Below are positions 26,636 to 35,137 of a DNA stretch of 64,000 nucleotides, piece after piece; position 1 is the stretch's first letter, and the number at the start of each line of letters is the position of its first letter. The stretch lies in assembly GCF_036226885.1 (NCBI RefSeq), contig NZ_CP109027.1:3224001-3288000 (forward strand), given 5' to 3'. A program made the translations under genes and the position numbers. This stretch comes from Streptomyces sp. NBC_00663. GTDB lineage: Bacteria > Actinomycetota > Actinomycetes > Streptomycetales > Streptomycetaceae. A model generated the notes under the pieces. It was not told where the DNA came from, searched no databases, and was given only the letters and a program-made list of their open reading frames with translations.

Positions 26636-27604
26636 ATGCGTGCACTTCTCGTGGTCAATCCGGCGGCAACCACCACAAGCGCACGTACGCGCGATGTCCT
26701 GATCCATGCGCTCGCGAGCGAGATGAAACTCGAGGCGGTCACCACCGAGTACCGCGGCCATGCGCGCGACCTCGGCCGGCAGGCGGCGGAGAGCGAGGAC
26801 ATCGACCTGGTCGTGGCCCTGGGCGGCGACGGCACGGTCAACGAGGTGGTCAACGGTCTGCTGCACGCCGGCCCGGACCCCGAGCACCTGCCCGGTCTCG
26901 CCGTGGTCCCCGGCGGTTCCACCAATGTCTTCGCCCGCGCCCTGGGCCTGCCCAACGACGCGGTGGAGGCGACCGGCGCCCTGCTCGACGCCCTGCGCGA
27001 GGGCAGCGAGCGCACGGTCGGCCTGGGGCTGACCTCCGGCACGCCCGGCACCGAGGACGAGGCCGTCCCGGGCCGCTGGTTCACCTTCAACGCGGGACTG
27101 GGTTTCGACGCCGGTGTGGTCGGCCGGGTCGAGCAGCAGCGCGAGCGCGGCAGAAAGTCGACACACGCGCTCTACGTCCGCCAGGCCCTGCGCCAGTTCT
27201 TCGGCGAGGCCCACCGCCGGCACGGGACGATCACCCTGGAGCGTCCGGACGCGGAGCCGGTGACCGATCTGGTCCTCTCCATAGTCTCGAACACGTCTCC
27301 GTGGACCTTCCTGGGCAATCACCCGATGTACGCATCGCCTAAGGCGTCGTTCGATAAAGGCCTCGACGTACTCGGTCTCAGCCGTATGACGACGACCGCT
27401 GTCGCCCGGTATGGCACCCAGTTGCTCACTTCGTCCCCCGAGCGTGGACCCCATGGCAAGCATGCGGTGTCCCTGCACGACCTGGACCAGTTCACCTTGC
27501 ATTCGAAGGTCCCTCTGCCCCTTCAGATGGACGGCGACCACCTCGGGCTGCGTACGAGCGTGACGTTCACAGGCGTACGCCATGCACTGCGTGTGATTGT
27601 GTGA
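26636..27604 (+). CDS. Diacylglycerol kinase-family lipid kinase
   Basis: 322 residues from ATG 26636. It carries the DAGK catalytic domain: LLVVNPAAT at the N-terminus, DLVVALGGDGTVNEVVNGLL (nucleotide-binding GGDGT) and LAVVPGGSTNVFARALGL, followed by the LuxC/YegS-like C-terminal domain with FTFNAGLGFDAGVV and LPLQMDGDHLG. It should phosphorylate a membrane lipid such as diacylglycerol or a related substrate. A longer frame reaches 26582, but conservation begins at this ATG. Confidence 0.88.
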   Translation: MRALLVVNPAATTTSARTRDVLIHALASEMKLEAVTTEYRGHARDLGRQAAESEDIDLVVALGGDGTVNEVVNGLLHAGPDPEHLPGLAVVPGGSTNVFARALGLPNDAVEATGALLDALREGSERTVGLGLTSGTPGTEDEAVPGRWFTFNAGLGFDAGVVGRVEQQRERGRKSTHALYVRQALRQFFGEAHRRHGTITLERPDAEPVTDLVLSIVSNTSPWTFLGNHPMYASPKASFDKGLDVLGLSRMTTTAVARYGTQLLTSSPERGPHGKHAVSLHDLDQFTLHSKVPLPLQMDGDHLGLRTSVTFTGVRHALRVIV

Positions 27605-27923
27605 GCAGAAAGGGCTGAAGTCCTTTCACTCGAACGTTTAGGCCAGCATCCACCCCATGGAAGTACGGCTGTGACCTAGTCGACACCGAGGAATCAAAAA
27701 AAACTTTCCGGAAGGGGTTGTATCCGCCGCTGAGGTTTGCGAGTCTCTACGTGGCGATCGGGACAGCCCGCAACACCGGCTCCACAGATCACCGGAACCC
27801 CTCTTCACTTCACAGGACCTCTCCAGGGAAACCTGACGGACGGCCCTTCACTTGTTGAGGGATTCGTGAAAGCGTTCACATTCACAAGCAACTTGCACGT
27901 AATACCAAGGAGAGGTAGCAGCC
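27605..27923 (+). promoter_or_regulatory. 319-bp leader and promoter region of wblE
   Basis: No gene. It contains an A-tract (27695-27703) flanked by TTTCCGGAA, and a small perfect palindrome GTGAA-AGCG-TTCAC (27866-27879) about 45 bp before the wblE start. The ribosome site AAGGAGAGG is at about 27908-27916. A GGAAT (27690-27694) and a GTT (27717-27719) occur, but with a 22-bp spacer, which does not fit the SigR promoter. Confidence 0.4.
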
Positions 27924-28181
27924 ATGGACTGGCGTCACAACGCCGTTTGCCGCGAGGAAGACCCCGAGCTCTTCTTCCCCATCGGCAACACCGGTCCTGC
28001 GCTGCTGCAGATCGAGGAAGCCAAGGCCGTCTGCCGGCGCTGCCCCGTTATGGATCAGTGTTTGCAGTGGGCGCTCGAGTCCGGTCAGGACTCCGGCGTC
28101 TGGGGTGGTCTCAGCGAGGACGAGCGTCGTGCGATGAAGCGCCGCGCCGCCCGCAACCGGGCCCGTCAGGCTTCTGCCTGA
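27924..28181 (+). CDS. wblE: WhiB-like iron-sulfur transcription factor WblE
   Basis: 85 residues. The four cluster-binding cysteines are Cys9, Cys37, Cys40 and Cys46 (CRRCPVMDQC), followed by the beta-turn GVWGGLSEDERRAMKRR that contacts DNA and the principal sigma factor in this family. The short length and sequence match WblE of Streptomyces, the orthologue of mycobacterial WhiB1, a nitric-oxide-sensitive and usually essential regulator. A strong terminator follows 114 bp downstream. Confidence 0.95.
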   Translation: MDWRHNAVCREEDPELFFPIGNTGPALLQIEEAKAVCRRCPVMDQCLQWALESGQDSGVWGGLSEDERRAMKRRAARNRARQASA

Positions 28182-28294
28182 CACACCCACCCCGCCTGAG
28201 CTTGGCGGCGCGTACAGCGAGTACGCATCTCCCGCCCCCGAGCCGCAGCGCGCAGTACCCCCGGTGCGCAGCACAAGCTGGCAACGAGCATTCG

Positions 28295-28328
28295 AGCCCC
28301 GGACCGATTCTGGTCCGGGGCTTCTTGC
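28295..28328 (+). terminator. Intrinsic terminator downstream of wblE
   Basis: An 11-bp perfect stem (28295-28305 with 28312-28322), with a 6-nt loop GATTCT, is followed by TTCTTG. It sits between wblE and the convergent histidine kinase gene. Confidence 0.85.
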
Positions 28329-28400
28329 TGTGCGCCTGTTCTGAACACAGGCTGTTTCACTCTGAGTTGCCGACTCCGGTCCCGCTTACCGGCTTCAGCC

Positions 28401-29867
28401 CTACTTGTTGGCGCGCACCGGGACGTCGAGGATGACCCGGGTGCCGCGCTCCGGTGCCGGGACCATGTCGAACGTGCCGCCCAACTCCCCCTCCACCAGC
28501 GTCCGTACGATCTGAAGACCGAGGTTGCCGTCGGTGTGCGGGTCGAAGCCCTCGGGCAGGCCGATCCCGTCGTCCTGGACCGTGACGAGGAGGCGGGCCT
28601 CCTTCGTCGTCCCACCACGGACCGCCGAGACCTCGACCGTGCCGGTCTCGCCTTCACGGAAGCCGTGTTCCAGGGCGTTCTGGAGGATCTCGGTCAGGAC
28701 CATCGACAGCGGGGTGGCGACCTCGGCGTCGAGGATGCCGAAGCGTCCGGTGCGCCGACCGGTCACCTTGCCGGGCGAGATCTCCGCGACCATCGCGAGG
28801 ACCCGGTCGGCGATCTCGTCGAACTCCACACGCTCGTCCAGGTTCTGGGACAGCGTCTCATGCACGATCGCGATCGAACCGACCCGGCGGACCGCCTCTT
28901 CGAGGGCCTCGCGGCCACGGTCGGAGTCGATCCGGCGGGCCTGGAGGCGGAGCAGGGCGGCGACCGTCTGGAGGTTGTTCTTCACCCGGTGGTGGATCTC
29001 CCGGATGGTGGCGTCCTTGGTGATCAACTCGCGCTCGCGGCGCCGCAGTTCGGTGACATCGCGGAGCAGGACCAGCGAACCGATGCGGGTGCCCTTGGGC
29101 TTGAGCGGAATGGCCCTGAACTGGATGACCCCGTCACCCGACTCGATCTCGAACTCGCGCGGGGCCCAGCCGCTGGCGACCTTGGCGAGCGCCTCGTCCA
29201 CCGGGCCGCGGGTCGGGGCGAGTTCGGCGGTGGTCATGCCGAGGTGGTGGCCGACCAGGTCGGAGGCGAGGCCGAGACGGTGGTAGGCGGACAGCGCGTT
29301 CGGGGAGGCGTACTGGACGACACCGTCGGCGTCGAGGCGGATCAGGCCGTCGCCGACGCGTGGGGCGGCGTCCATGTCCATCTGCTGGTTCGCGAACGGG
29401 AAGGAACCGGCCGCGATCATCTGCGCGAGGTCCGACGCGCTCTGGAGGTAGGTCAGTTCGAGGCGGCTCGGGGTGCGCACGGTGAGCAGGTTGGTGTTGC
29501 GCGCGATGACGCCGAGGACGCGGCCCTCTCGTCGTACGGGAATCGACTCGATCCGGACCGGGACCTCCTCGCGCCACTCGGGGTCGCCCTCGCGCACGAT
29601 CCGGCCCTCGTCGAGGGCGGCGTCGAGAAGAGGGCGTCGGCCGCGCGGGACGAGGTGGCCGACCATGTCGTCCTGGTAGGAGGTGGGGCCGGTGTTGGGC
29701 CGCATCTGGGCCACCGAGACATAGCGGGCGCCGTCCCGGGTGGGGACCCACAGGACGAGGTCGGCGAAGGAGAGGTCGGAGAGCAGCTGCCACTCCGAGA
29801 CCAGCAGATGGAGCCACTCGAGGTCGGAGTCGTCGAGGGCGGTGTGCTGGCGGACCAGTTCGTTCAT
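28401..29867 (-). CDS. Sensor histidine kinase of the PdtaS type (GAF-PAS-HisKA_2-HATPase)
   Basis: 488 residues from ATG at 29865-29867 (an in-frame GTG lies 9 bp upstream). An N-terminal GAF-like domain (about 1-165) is followed by a PAS domain (about 180-290, ADGVVQYASPNALSAYHRLG), the HisKA_2 box REIHHRVKNNLQTVAALLRLQARR with the phosphorylated histidine, and a HATPase domain (EILQNALEHGF, VQDDGIGLPEGFD). No transmembrane segment, so it is cytosolic. In mycobacteria PdtaS phosphorylates the RNA-binding antiterminator PdtaR; no PdtaR partner is encoded here. A DasR-like site lies 278 bp upstream. Confidence 0.9.
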   Translation of the reverse strand: MNELVRQHTALDDSDLEWLHLLVSEWQLLSDLSFADLVLWVPTRDGARYVSVAQMRPNTGPTSYQDDMVGHLVPRGRRPLLDAALDEGRIVREGDPEWREEVPVRIESIPVRREGRVLGVIARNTNLLTVRTPSRLELTYLQSASDLAQMIAAGSFPFANQQMDMDAAPRVGDGLIRLDADGVVQYASPNALSAYHRLGLASDLVGHHLGMTTAELAPTRGPVDEALAKVASGWAPREFEIESGDGVIQFRAIPLKPKGTRIGSLVLLRDVTELRRRERELITKDATIREIHHRVKNNLQTVAALLRLQARRIDSDRGREALEEAVRRVGSIAIVHETLSQNLDERVEFDEIADRVLAMVAEISPGKVTGRRTGRFGILDAEVATPLSMVLTEILQNALEHGFREGETGTVEVSAVRGGTTKEARLLVTVQDDGIGLPEGFDPHTDGNLGLQIVRTLVEGELGGTFDMVPAPERGTRVILDVPVRANK

Positions 29868-30288
29868 GGAGGGCACGTGAGCGAGCGTACCTGGCGGTAC
29901 GGACCAGGCCGGAAATCGGTCACCCGGCCCTGAGAACACCCGCGGGCCGCGGCGCCTGGGAGGGACCCTCAGCCCTCCCGGCACCGCAGCCCGGAGCAAT
30001 ATCGGCCACGGGGTGTGCGGTCCCGGACGGCCGAAGGATGAGGAGCCGGGGCAGTCAGGGCAGAGAGCTCCGGTTCCTCGGTCCGCCTTCCTGTGCGGGG
30101 AAGGCGGAAGCCGGTGTGTTCTGTTTTCACGTCTCGTTACGCATTGTGGACTAGACCACTCGGTGTGTCCATGCGTTGGAGGCTGTTTGTTGTTGTCAGT
30201 TCTCCCAGGGTCCCGCAGATGCCTCGACCCCGTCTGGAGAACTACTGGGACGCCCTAGCATCCACCACGCAGCCTAACCCGTGTGGGT
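29868..30288. promoter_or_regulatory. 421-bp upstream region of the histidine kinase with an orphan DasR site
   Basis: No gene is supported here; the short open frames lack ribosome sites and family resemblance. The region lies upstream of the kinase and past the 3' end of the TetR gene at 30289, so any promoter in it serves the kinase. Its main feature is the DasR-like element at 30145-30160. The stretch from 30120 to 30205 is unusually AT-rich for this genome. Confidence 0.5.
30145..30160. promoter_or_regulatory. Candidate DasR responsive element (dre), orphan
   Basis: TGTGGACTAGACCACT shares the core TGGACTAGACCA with the site before dasR (37690-37705) and fits the dre consensus, a 16-bp palindrome around CTAGAC. 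The only correctly oriented downstream gene is the PdtaS-like kinase. Confidence 0.65.
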
Positions 30289-30918
30289 TCATGTGCGGGG
30301 CCAGATGGCCATGGCAATTTCCGCGAGCGCTTCCAGTTCCTCCCGGCTCGCCCCGTCCCGCGCCTGTTGCGACATGCCCTGGATCATCGCTCCCGCGTGC
30401 CGGGCGAGGGCCGCGGCGTCGGTGTCCGCCGGCAGCTCCCCCGTGGCGATGTCCGCTCGGATACGGCTCTCGAAGGCGGCGATGTTCGCGTTGCGCCGGT
30501 CGCGCAGGGATTCCTCGACCTCGGCGCTGGTGCAGTTGGTGGCCGCGTGGATGACGAGGCAGCCGTGCGGGTGTCCGGGGGCGGTGTACTCGACGGCCGC
30601 CTCCCGCAGCATCCGCTCGACGGCGGCCCGGGCGGTGGGCTCCTCGGCGAGGGCGCGGTCACCGAAGGAGCCGTAGCGCTTGCCGTACTCGAGGACGACC
30701 TCCTCGAACAGGGCCCGCTTGTCACCGAACGCGGCGTACAGACTCGGGGCGCCGATGCCCATGACGCGGGTGAGGTCGGAGACGGAGGTGGCCTCGTAGC
30801 CGTGCTCCCAGAAGGCGAGGATCGCCTTCTCCAGGGCGGTGGCGCGGTCGAAGGAGCGAGGGCGGCCACGCGGTTTGGCCTGCTTGACCTGCGGGTTCGT
30901 CTCCTCGATGCGCTCCAT
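30289..30918 (-). CDS. TetR-family transcriptional regulator
   Basis: 209 residues. The helix-turn-helix is ATALEKAILAFWEHGYEATSVSDLTRVMGIGAPSLYAAFGDKRALFEEV. The C-terminal domain contains HPHGCLVIHAATNC, typical of the AcrR/TetR_C_16-like regulators that pair with short-chain dehydrogenases. It is divergent from the SDR gene at 31015; the 96-bp gap holds two inverted copies of a 12-bp site, so it likely represses both genes. Confidence 0.9.
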   Translation of the reverse strand: MERIEETNPQVKQAKPRGRPRSFDRATALEKAILAFWEHGYEATSVSDLTRVMGIGAPSLYAAFGDKRALFEEVVLEYGKRYGSFGDRALAEEPTARAAVERMLREAAVEYTAPGHPHGCLVIHAATNCTSAEVEESLRDRRNANIAAFESRIRADIATGELPADTDAAALARHAGAMIQGMSQQARDGASREELEALAEIAMAIWPRT

Positions 30919-30931
30919 GGGGTGAATTCTA

Positions 30932-30990
30932 TAGGGGCCGCTAGAAAAACGTCGGGCGACTGTTGTACGGTCTTTCTGTAGCGACCACTA
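30932..30990. promoter_or_regulatory. Paired TetR operator between regulator and SDR genes
   Basis: TAGGGGCCGCTA at 30932-30943 and TAGCGACCACTA at 30979-30990 are inverted copies of a TAGCGrCCmCTA motif, with starts 47 bp apart. Each is itself partly palindromic. They flank the divergent promoters, as expected for autoregulated TetR/SDR pairs. Confidence 0.65.
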
Positions 30991-31014
30991 GGGAAATGCG
31001 AAGGGGGCGCCGAC

Positions 31015-31767
31015 ATGGGCGTACTTGCGGGCAGGACGGCTCTCGTCACGGGGGCGAGCAGGGGTATCGGGCGAGGCATCGCCGAGCGGCTGGGGCGCGA
31101 CGGGGCGCGGGTCGCCGTGCACTACGGCACGAACGAGGCGGCGGCGAAGGAGACGGTCGCCGCGATCGAGGAGGCGGGCGGATCGGCCTTCGCGATCGGA
31201 GTGGAGCTGGGGCGGCCGGGTGACGCCGAGGCGCTGTGGGAGGAGTTCGACCGGCACGCGGACGGGGTGGACATCCTGGTGAACAACGCGGGGATAGGGG
31301 TGTCCCGCCCGATCGAGGAGATAGACGAGGCGGAGTACGACCGTGTCTTCGCCGTCAATGTGAAGGCACCGTTCTTCCTCGTCCGCCACGGCATGGCCCG
31401 CCTCCGGGACGGCGGCCGCGTCATCAACATCTCCTCGGGCCTCGCCCGCACCGCCGCCATGCCGCACAACATGGCCTACGCGATGACGAAGGGCGCGCTG
31501 GACGTCTTCTCCCGGGACCTGTCCAAGGTGCTGGGCCCCCGGAACATCACGGTGAACTCGGTGGCCCCGGGCATCATCGCGACCGACAACACGCATGAGC
31601 TGCTGCACGCGAGCGAGGAGGCGTGGGCGCACGCGGCGGCCTACTCGGCGCTGGGCCGGGTGGGCGAGCCGGCCGACGTGGCGGATGTGGTGGCGTTCCT
31701 GGCGTCGGAAGGGGGACGGTGGATCACGGGAAGCTGGGTGGATGCGACGGGAGGCTCACTGACATAG
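31015..31767 (+). CDS. Short-chain dehydrogenase/reductase (FabG-like)
   Basis: 250 residues. It has the cofactor motif VTGASRGIGRGIAERLG, the NNAG motif in DILVNNAGIGV, the catalytic Ser and Tyr-Lys in NISSGLARTAAMPHNMAYAMTKGALD, and the C-terminal VAFLASEGGRWITGSWVDATGG. The classical SDR fold suggests NADP-dependent reduction or oxidation of a ketone or alcohol; substrate unknown. It is divergent from, and probably repressed by, the TetR gene at 30289. Confidence 0.9.
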   Translation: MGVLAGRTALVTGASRGIGRGIAERLGRDGARVAVHYGTNEAAAKETVAAIEEAGGSAFAIGVELGRPGDAEALWEEFDRHADGVDILVNNAGIGVSRPIEEIDEAEYDRVFAVNVKAPFFLVRHGMARLRDGGRVINISSGLARTAAMPHNMAYAMTKGALDVFSRDLSKVLGPRNITVNSVAPGIIATDNTHELLHASEEAWAHAAAYSALGRVGEPADVADVVAFLASEGGRWITGSWVDATGGSLT

Positions 31768-31870
31768 ACCCCGCTCGGCCCTCGGCCCTCGGTTCCTGAC
31801 TCTCGGCCTGAGGTGAGGCGGAGGCTCTCCGGGCCGTTTTCGCCTGGGCCCGTTGGCCTGATTCTGTTAG

Positions 31871-31886
31871 ATTGGTCTAAACCACA
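31871..31886 (+). promoter_or_regulatory. DasR responsive element upstream of nagB
   Basis: ATTGGTCTAAACCACA matches the dre consensus (ACTGGTCTAGACCACT). It ends 62 bp before the nagB start chosen here, which places it in the nagB promoter. In S. coelicolor nagB is a known DasR target. Confidence 0.85.
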
Positions 31887-31948
31887 TGGCCCTTTTCGGG
31901 TCCAGTCGAGCCCTCTCACAGACCGTCTCTCAGATCGGCAGGCCCAGC

Positions 31949-32734
31949 GTGGAAGTTGTCATCGTTCCGGACGCCAAGGCGGGTGGCGAGCTCATCGCCG
32001 AGGCCATGGCGCAGCTCCTGCGGCGCAAGCCCGACGCCCTGCTCGGGGTGGCCACCGGCTCGACGCCGCTGCCCATCTACCAGGCGCTGACGGCCAAGGT
32101 GCGGTCCGGTGCCGTGGAGGCCTCGCGGGCGCGGATCGCCCAGCTCGACGAGTATGTGGGGCTGCCGGCGGAGCATCCGGAGTCGTACCGTTCGGTGCTG
32201 CGCCGTGAGGTGCTGGAGCCGCTCGGGATCGGGATGGACGCCTTCATGGGGCCGGACGGGACCGCGGACGACATCCTGGGGGCCTGTGCGGCGTACGACG
32301 CGGCGCTGGCCGCGGCCGGGGGCGTGGATCTGCAATTGCTCGGGATCGGGACCGACGGGCACATCGGGTTCAACGAGCCGTGCTCCTCGCTGGCCTCCCG
32401 GACCCGGATCAAGACGCTGACCGAGCAGACGCGGGTCGACAACGCGCGGTTCTTCGACGGGGACATCGAGCAGGTCCCGCATCACGTGATCACCCAGGGC
32501 ATCGGGACGATCCTGGAGGCCCGGCACCTGGTGCTGCTGGCCACCGGTGAGGGCAAGGCGGACGCGGTGGCGGCGACGGTGGAGGGACCGGTGGCGGCGG
32601 TGTGCCCGGCGTCGGCGTTGCAGCTGCATCCGCATGCCACCGTCGTCGTCGACGAGGCCGCCGCGTCCAAGCTGAAGCTGGCGGACTACTTCCGGCACAC
32701 GTACGTCAACAAGCCGGACTGGCAGGGGATTTAA
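31949..32734 (+). CDS. nagB: Glucosamine-6-phosphate deaminase NagB
   Basis: Converts glucosamine 6-phosphate to fructose 6-phosphate and ammonia; a cytosolic enzyme of amino-sugar catabolism. The 261 residues from GTG 31949 (MEVVIVPDAKAGGELIAEAM) match the usual NagB length. The motifs LGVATGSTPLPIY, IAQLDEYVGL, GIGTDGHIGFNEPCS and the C-terminal HTYVNKPDWQGI are all present. A GGCAGG ribosome site precedes GTG; an ATG at 31886 would add 21 non-conserved residues and start inside the operator. Its product controls GlcNAc signalling, because GlcN-6-P is an effector of DasR. Confidence 0.95.
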   Translation: MEVVIVPDAKAGGELIAEAMAQLLRRKPDALLGVATGSTPLPIYQALTAKVRSGAVEASRARIAQLDEYVGLPAEHPESYRSVLRREVLEPLGIGMDAFMGPDGTADDILGACAAYDAALAAAGGVDLQLLGIGTDGHIGFNEPCSSLASRTRIKTLTEQTRVDNARFFDGDIEQVPHHVITQGIGTILEARHLVLLATGEGKADAVAATVEGPVAAVCPASALQLHPHATVVVDEAAASKLKLADYFRHTYVNKPDWQGI

Positions 32735-32755
32735 GCCCCCGCGGGCAAGACACCG

Positions 32756-32789
32756 CAGGCGCCGGTTCCCCTCACGGAACCGGCGCCTG
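32756..32789. terminator. Bidirectional terminator between nagB and dasD
   Basis: A perfect 14-bp inverted repeat (32756-32769 with 32776-32789), with a 6-nt loop, lies between the convergent stops at 32734 and 32810. Confidence 0.85.
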
Positions 32790-32809
32790 TCGTGTCGTAG
32801 GACGACCCT

Positions 32810-34297
32810 CTACTCCCCCGCGACGACCTCCGCCGCCGCCCGCCCGCAGACCCGGGCCGCGCCGTGCGTGGCGATGTGCAGGGCGCCTCGCGGCGGTGCC
32901 TGGGGGACGCCCATCTCGACCACGATCGTGTCCGGGCGGGTGCGCAGGACCGAGTCGAGGGCCGAGGTCATCCAGGGATGGCGGTGTTCGTCGCGGACGA
33001 CGGCGACGATACGGCGGCGCCCCGCGGCGGCCAGGGCCGCCATGCCGGCGCCGTCCCCCACGAAGCTGCCGGTGTCGGTGCCGGGGAGAAGGCGGGTCAG
33101 TTCCGCGGCCACGCCCCACGGGGTCTCGTCGCCGACCGCGAAGTTCGCGACCGGGGTGAAGGCGGCGACGAACGGCGCCTCGGTGAGCGGGGTGAAGTCG
33201 GCGGCGCCGGTGAGGGTCAGGGCGCGGCGGGCCGCGCGCAGACCGACGTCCGGGTCGCCGGCGGCCGAGGCGTCCGCCGCGGAGGCCGCCGCCGTCCAGC
33301 GGGCGAGGGAGCGGACGCGTTCGGCGGCGTCCGCGAGGCGCTCCTCGGGAAGGTCACCGGAGCGGACGGCCGCGACCAGGGCGTCCCGCAGGCGCCGTAC
33401 GGTCTCGTCGTCGGCGAGGCCGCCGCCCACGCAGATCGCGTCCGCGCCGGCCGCGATGGCGAGGACGCTGCCGCGTTCGATGCCGTAGGTGGCGGAGATG
33501 GCCTGCATCTCCATGCCGTCGGTGACGATCAGGCCCTCGTAGCCGAGGTCGCCGCGGAGCAGGTCCGTCAGGACCTTGCGGGACAGCGTCGCCGGGTGGT
33601 CGGGGTCCAGGGCCGGGACCAGGATGTGGGCGCTCATCACCGCGCGGCTGCCGGCGGCGATCGCGGCGCGGAACGGGGCCAGTTCACGCTCCGGCAGGAC
33701 CGAGGCGTCCGCGTCGATGCGGGGCAGCGCGTGGTGGGAGTCGGTCGCGGTGTCGCCGTGGCCGGGGAAGTGCTTGGTGCAGGCCGCGACTCCCGCCGAC
33801 TGGAGGCCGGTGACATAGGCGGCGGTGTGGCGGGCGACCAGGTCGGCGGAGGCGCCGAAGGAGCGGACGCCGATCACCGGGTTCTCCGGGTTGGAGTTGA
33901 CGTCGGCCGACGGGGCCCAGTTGAGGTTCACCCCGCAGGCGGCGAGGCGGCGGCCGAGTTCGAAGGCGACCTCACGGGTGAGGTCCACGTCGTCCACCGC
34001 GCCCAGGGCGTGGTTGCCGGGGAAGCTGGAGCCCGTCCGCACCTCCAGGCGGGTGACGTCGCCGCCCTCCTCGTCGATGGCGACCAGGACGTCGTCGCGT
34101 TCGGTGCGCAACTGGGCGGTGAGGGCGGAGAGTTGGTCGGGCGAGGCGATGTTGCGGCCGAACAGGCCCACCGAGGCCAGGCCCTCGCCCAGGCGGCGCA
34201 GCAGCCAGTCGGGGGCGGTGGTGCCGGTGAAACCGGGCTGGAGGACCGTGAGCGCGTCGCGCGTGAGGGTGTCGGTGCCCTTGGCGAAAGTCGTCAT
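32810..34297 (-). CDS. dasD: Glycoside hydrolase family 3 beta-N-acetylglucosaminidase DasD
   Basis: 495 residues without a signal peptide, so it is intracellular. The GH3 domain shows VLVAIDEEGGDVTRL, KHFPGHGDTATDSHHALP (the His/Asp dyad region of NagZ-like enzymes) and the nucleophile in GLIVTDGMEMQAI. The downstream domain is a beta-alpha-beta sandwich. The S. coelicolor homologue hydrolyses N,N'-diacetylchitobiose and related substrates to GlcNAc. It is the last gene of the dasABC-dasD run (9 bp after dasC), so imported chitobiose is cleaved where it enters. Confidence 0.9.
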   Translation of the reverse strand: MTTFAKGTDTLTRDALTVLQPGFTGTTAPDWLLRRLGEGLASVGLFGRNIASPDQLSALTAQLRTERDDVLVAIDEEGGDVTRLEVRTGSSFPGNHALGAVDDVDLTREVAFELGRRLAACGVNLNWAPSADVNSNPENPVIGVRSFGASADLVARHTAAYVTGLQSAGVAACTKHFPGHGDTATDSHHALPRIDADASVLPERELAPFRAAIAAGSRAVMSAHILVPALDPDHPATLSRKVLTDLLRGDLGYEGLIVTDGMEMQAISATYGIERGSVLAIAAGADAICVGGGLADDETVRRLRDALVAAVRSGDLPEERLADAAERVRSLARWTAAASAADASAAGDPDVGLRAARRALTLTGAADFTPLTEAPFVAAFTPVANFAVGDETPWGVAAELTRLLPGTDTGSFVGDGAGMAALAAAGRRRIVAVVRDEHRHPWMTSALDSVLRTRPDTIVVEMGVPQAPPRGALHIATHGAARVCGRAAAEVVAGE

Positions 34298-34306
34298 CGG
34301 GTGGCG

Positions 34307-35137
34307 TTATCCCTTCACCGCGCCGGCCGTCAGACCATTGACGGCCCTGCGCTGCAAGAAGACGAAGAGGATCAGGATCGGGACGGCGAAGAGGGACGAG
34401 GCGGCCATCGTCGCGCCCCAGTCGTTGCCGAAGGCCGTCTGGAAGCTGGACAGCCACAGGGGCAGGGTCTGGGCCTCCGCCTCCTTGTTGAGGATCAGGA
34501 CCAGCGGGAACTCGTTCCACGCGGTGATGAAGCCGAAGAGCGAGGTGGACATCAGGCCCGGGGCGAGGAGAGGGAGGATCACCTTGCGGAAGGCCTGGCT
34601 GCGCGTGCAGCCGTCGACCATCGCCGCCTCCTCCAGTTCCTTGGGCACGGCGGCGACGAAGCCGCGCAGCGTCAGGATCGTGAAGGGCAGGATCATCATC
34701 ATGTAGAAGACGGTCAGCGGGACCAGGCTGTTCAGCATGGAGGCGTCCCGCACGATCATGTACATCGCGATGATCATGACCTCCCAGGGCGCCATCTGGG
34801 CCAGCATGAACCCGATGATGAAGCCCCGGCGCCCCTTGAACCGCATCCGGGCGAGGGCGAAGGAGCCGAGCAGGGCGACCGTCAGGGACAGGGCCACCGC
34901 GCAGACCGTGACGATCAGCGAGTTGGAGACGTACGTCCAGAAGTGGTCGACGCCCGTGGCGGTCTTGAAGTGCTCCAGCGTGATGTGGGTCGGGAACCAC
35001 ACCGGGTCCTCCGAGATGATGTCGCCGGTCGGCTTGAAGGCCGTGGCGAACATCCAGTACACGGGGAAGACGAAGCCGATGAACAGGATGACGGCCGTCG
35101 CGTTGGGCCAGATGCGGCTGAACAGCGAGCGCTTCAC
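34307..35137 (-). CDS. dasC: Chitobiose ABC transporter permease DasC
   Basis: 276 residues with six transmembrane segments and the carbohydrate-type EAA loop KELEEAAMVDGCTRSQAFRKVILPLLAPG. It is the MalG-like subunit of the N,N'-diacetylchitobiose importer. It overlaps dasB by four bases. No ATPase gene is in the cluster, consistent with the importer using the shared MsiK ATPase encoded elsewhere. Confidence 0.95.
   Translation of the reverse strand: MKRSLFSRIWPNATAVILFIGFVFPVYWMFATAFKPTGDIISEDPVWFPTHITLEHFKTATGVDHFWTYVSNSLIVTVCAVALSLTVALLGSFALARMRFKGRRGFIIGFMLAQMAPWEVMIIAMYMIVRDASMLNSLVPLTVFYMMMILPFTILTLRGFVAAVPKELEEAAMVDGCTRSQAFRKVILPLLAPGLMSTSLFGFITAWNEFPLVLILNKEAEAQTLPLWLSSFQTAFGNDWGATMAASSLFAVPILILFVFLQRRAVNGLTAGAVKG

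Noticed and set aside
27690..27719. SigR promoter upstream of wblE
   Set aside because: GGAAT and GTT are 22 bp apart rather than 18-19, so it does not fit.
29993..30278. Short open frames (60-150 codons) in the gap upstream of the histidine kinase
   Set aside because: No ribosome sites, no family resemblance and codon use typical of antisense or intergenic GC-rich DNA.
31886..31951. Longer nagB start at ATG 31886
   Set aside because: The extra 21 residues are not conserved, the ATG overlaps the DasR site and no ribosome site precedes it.
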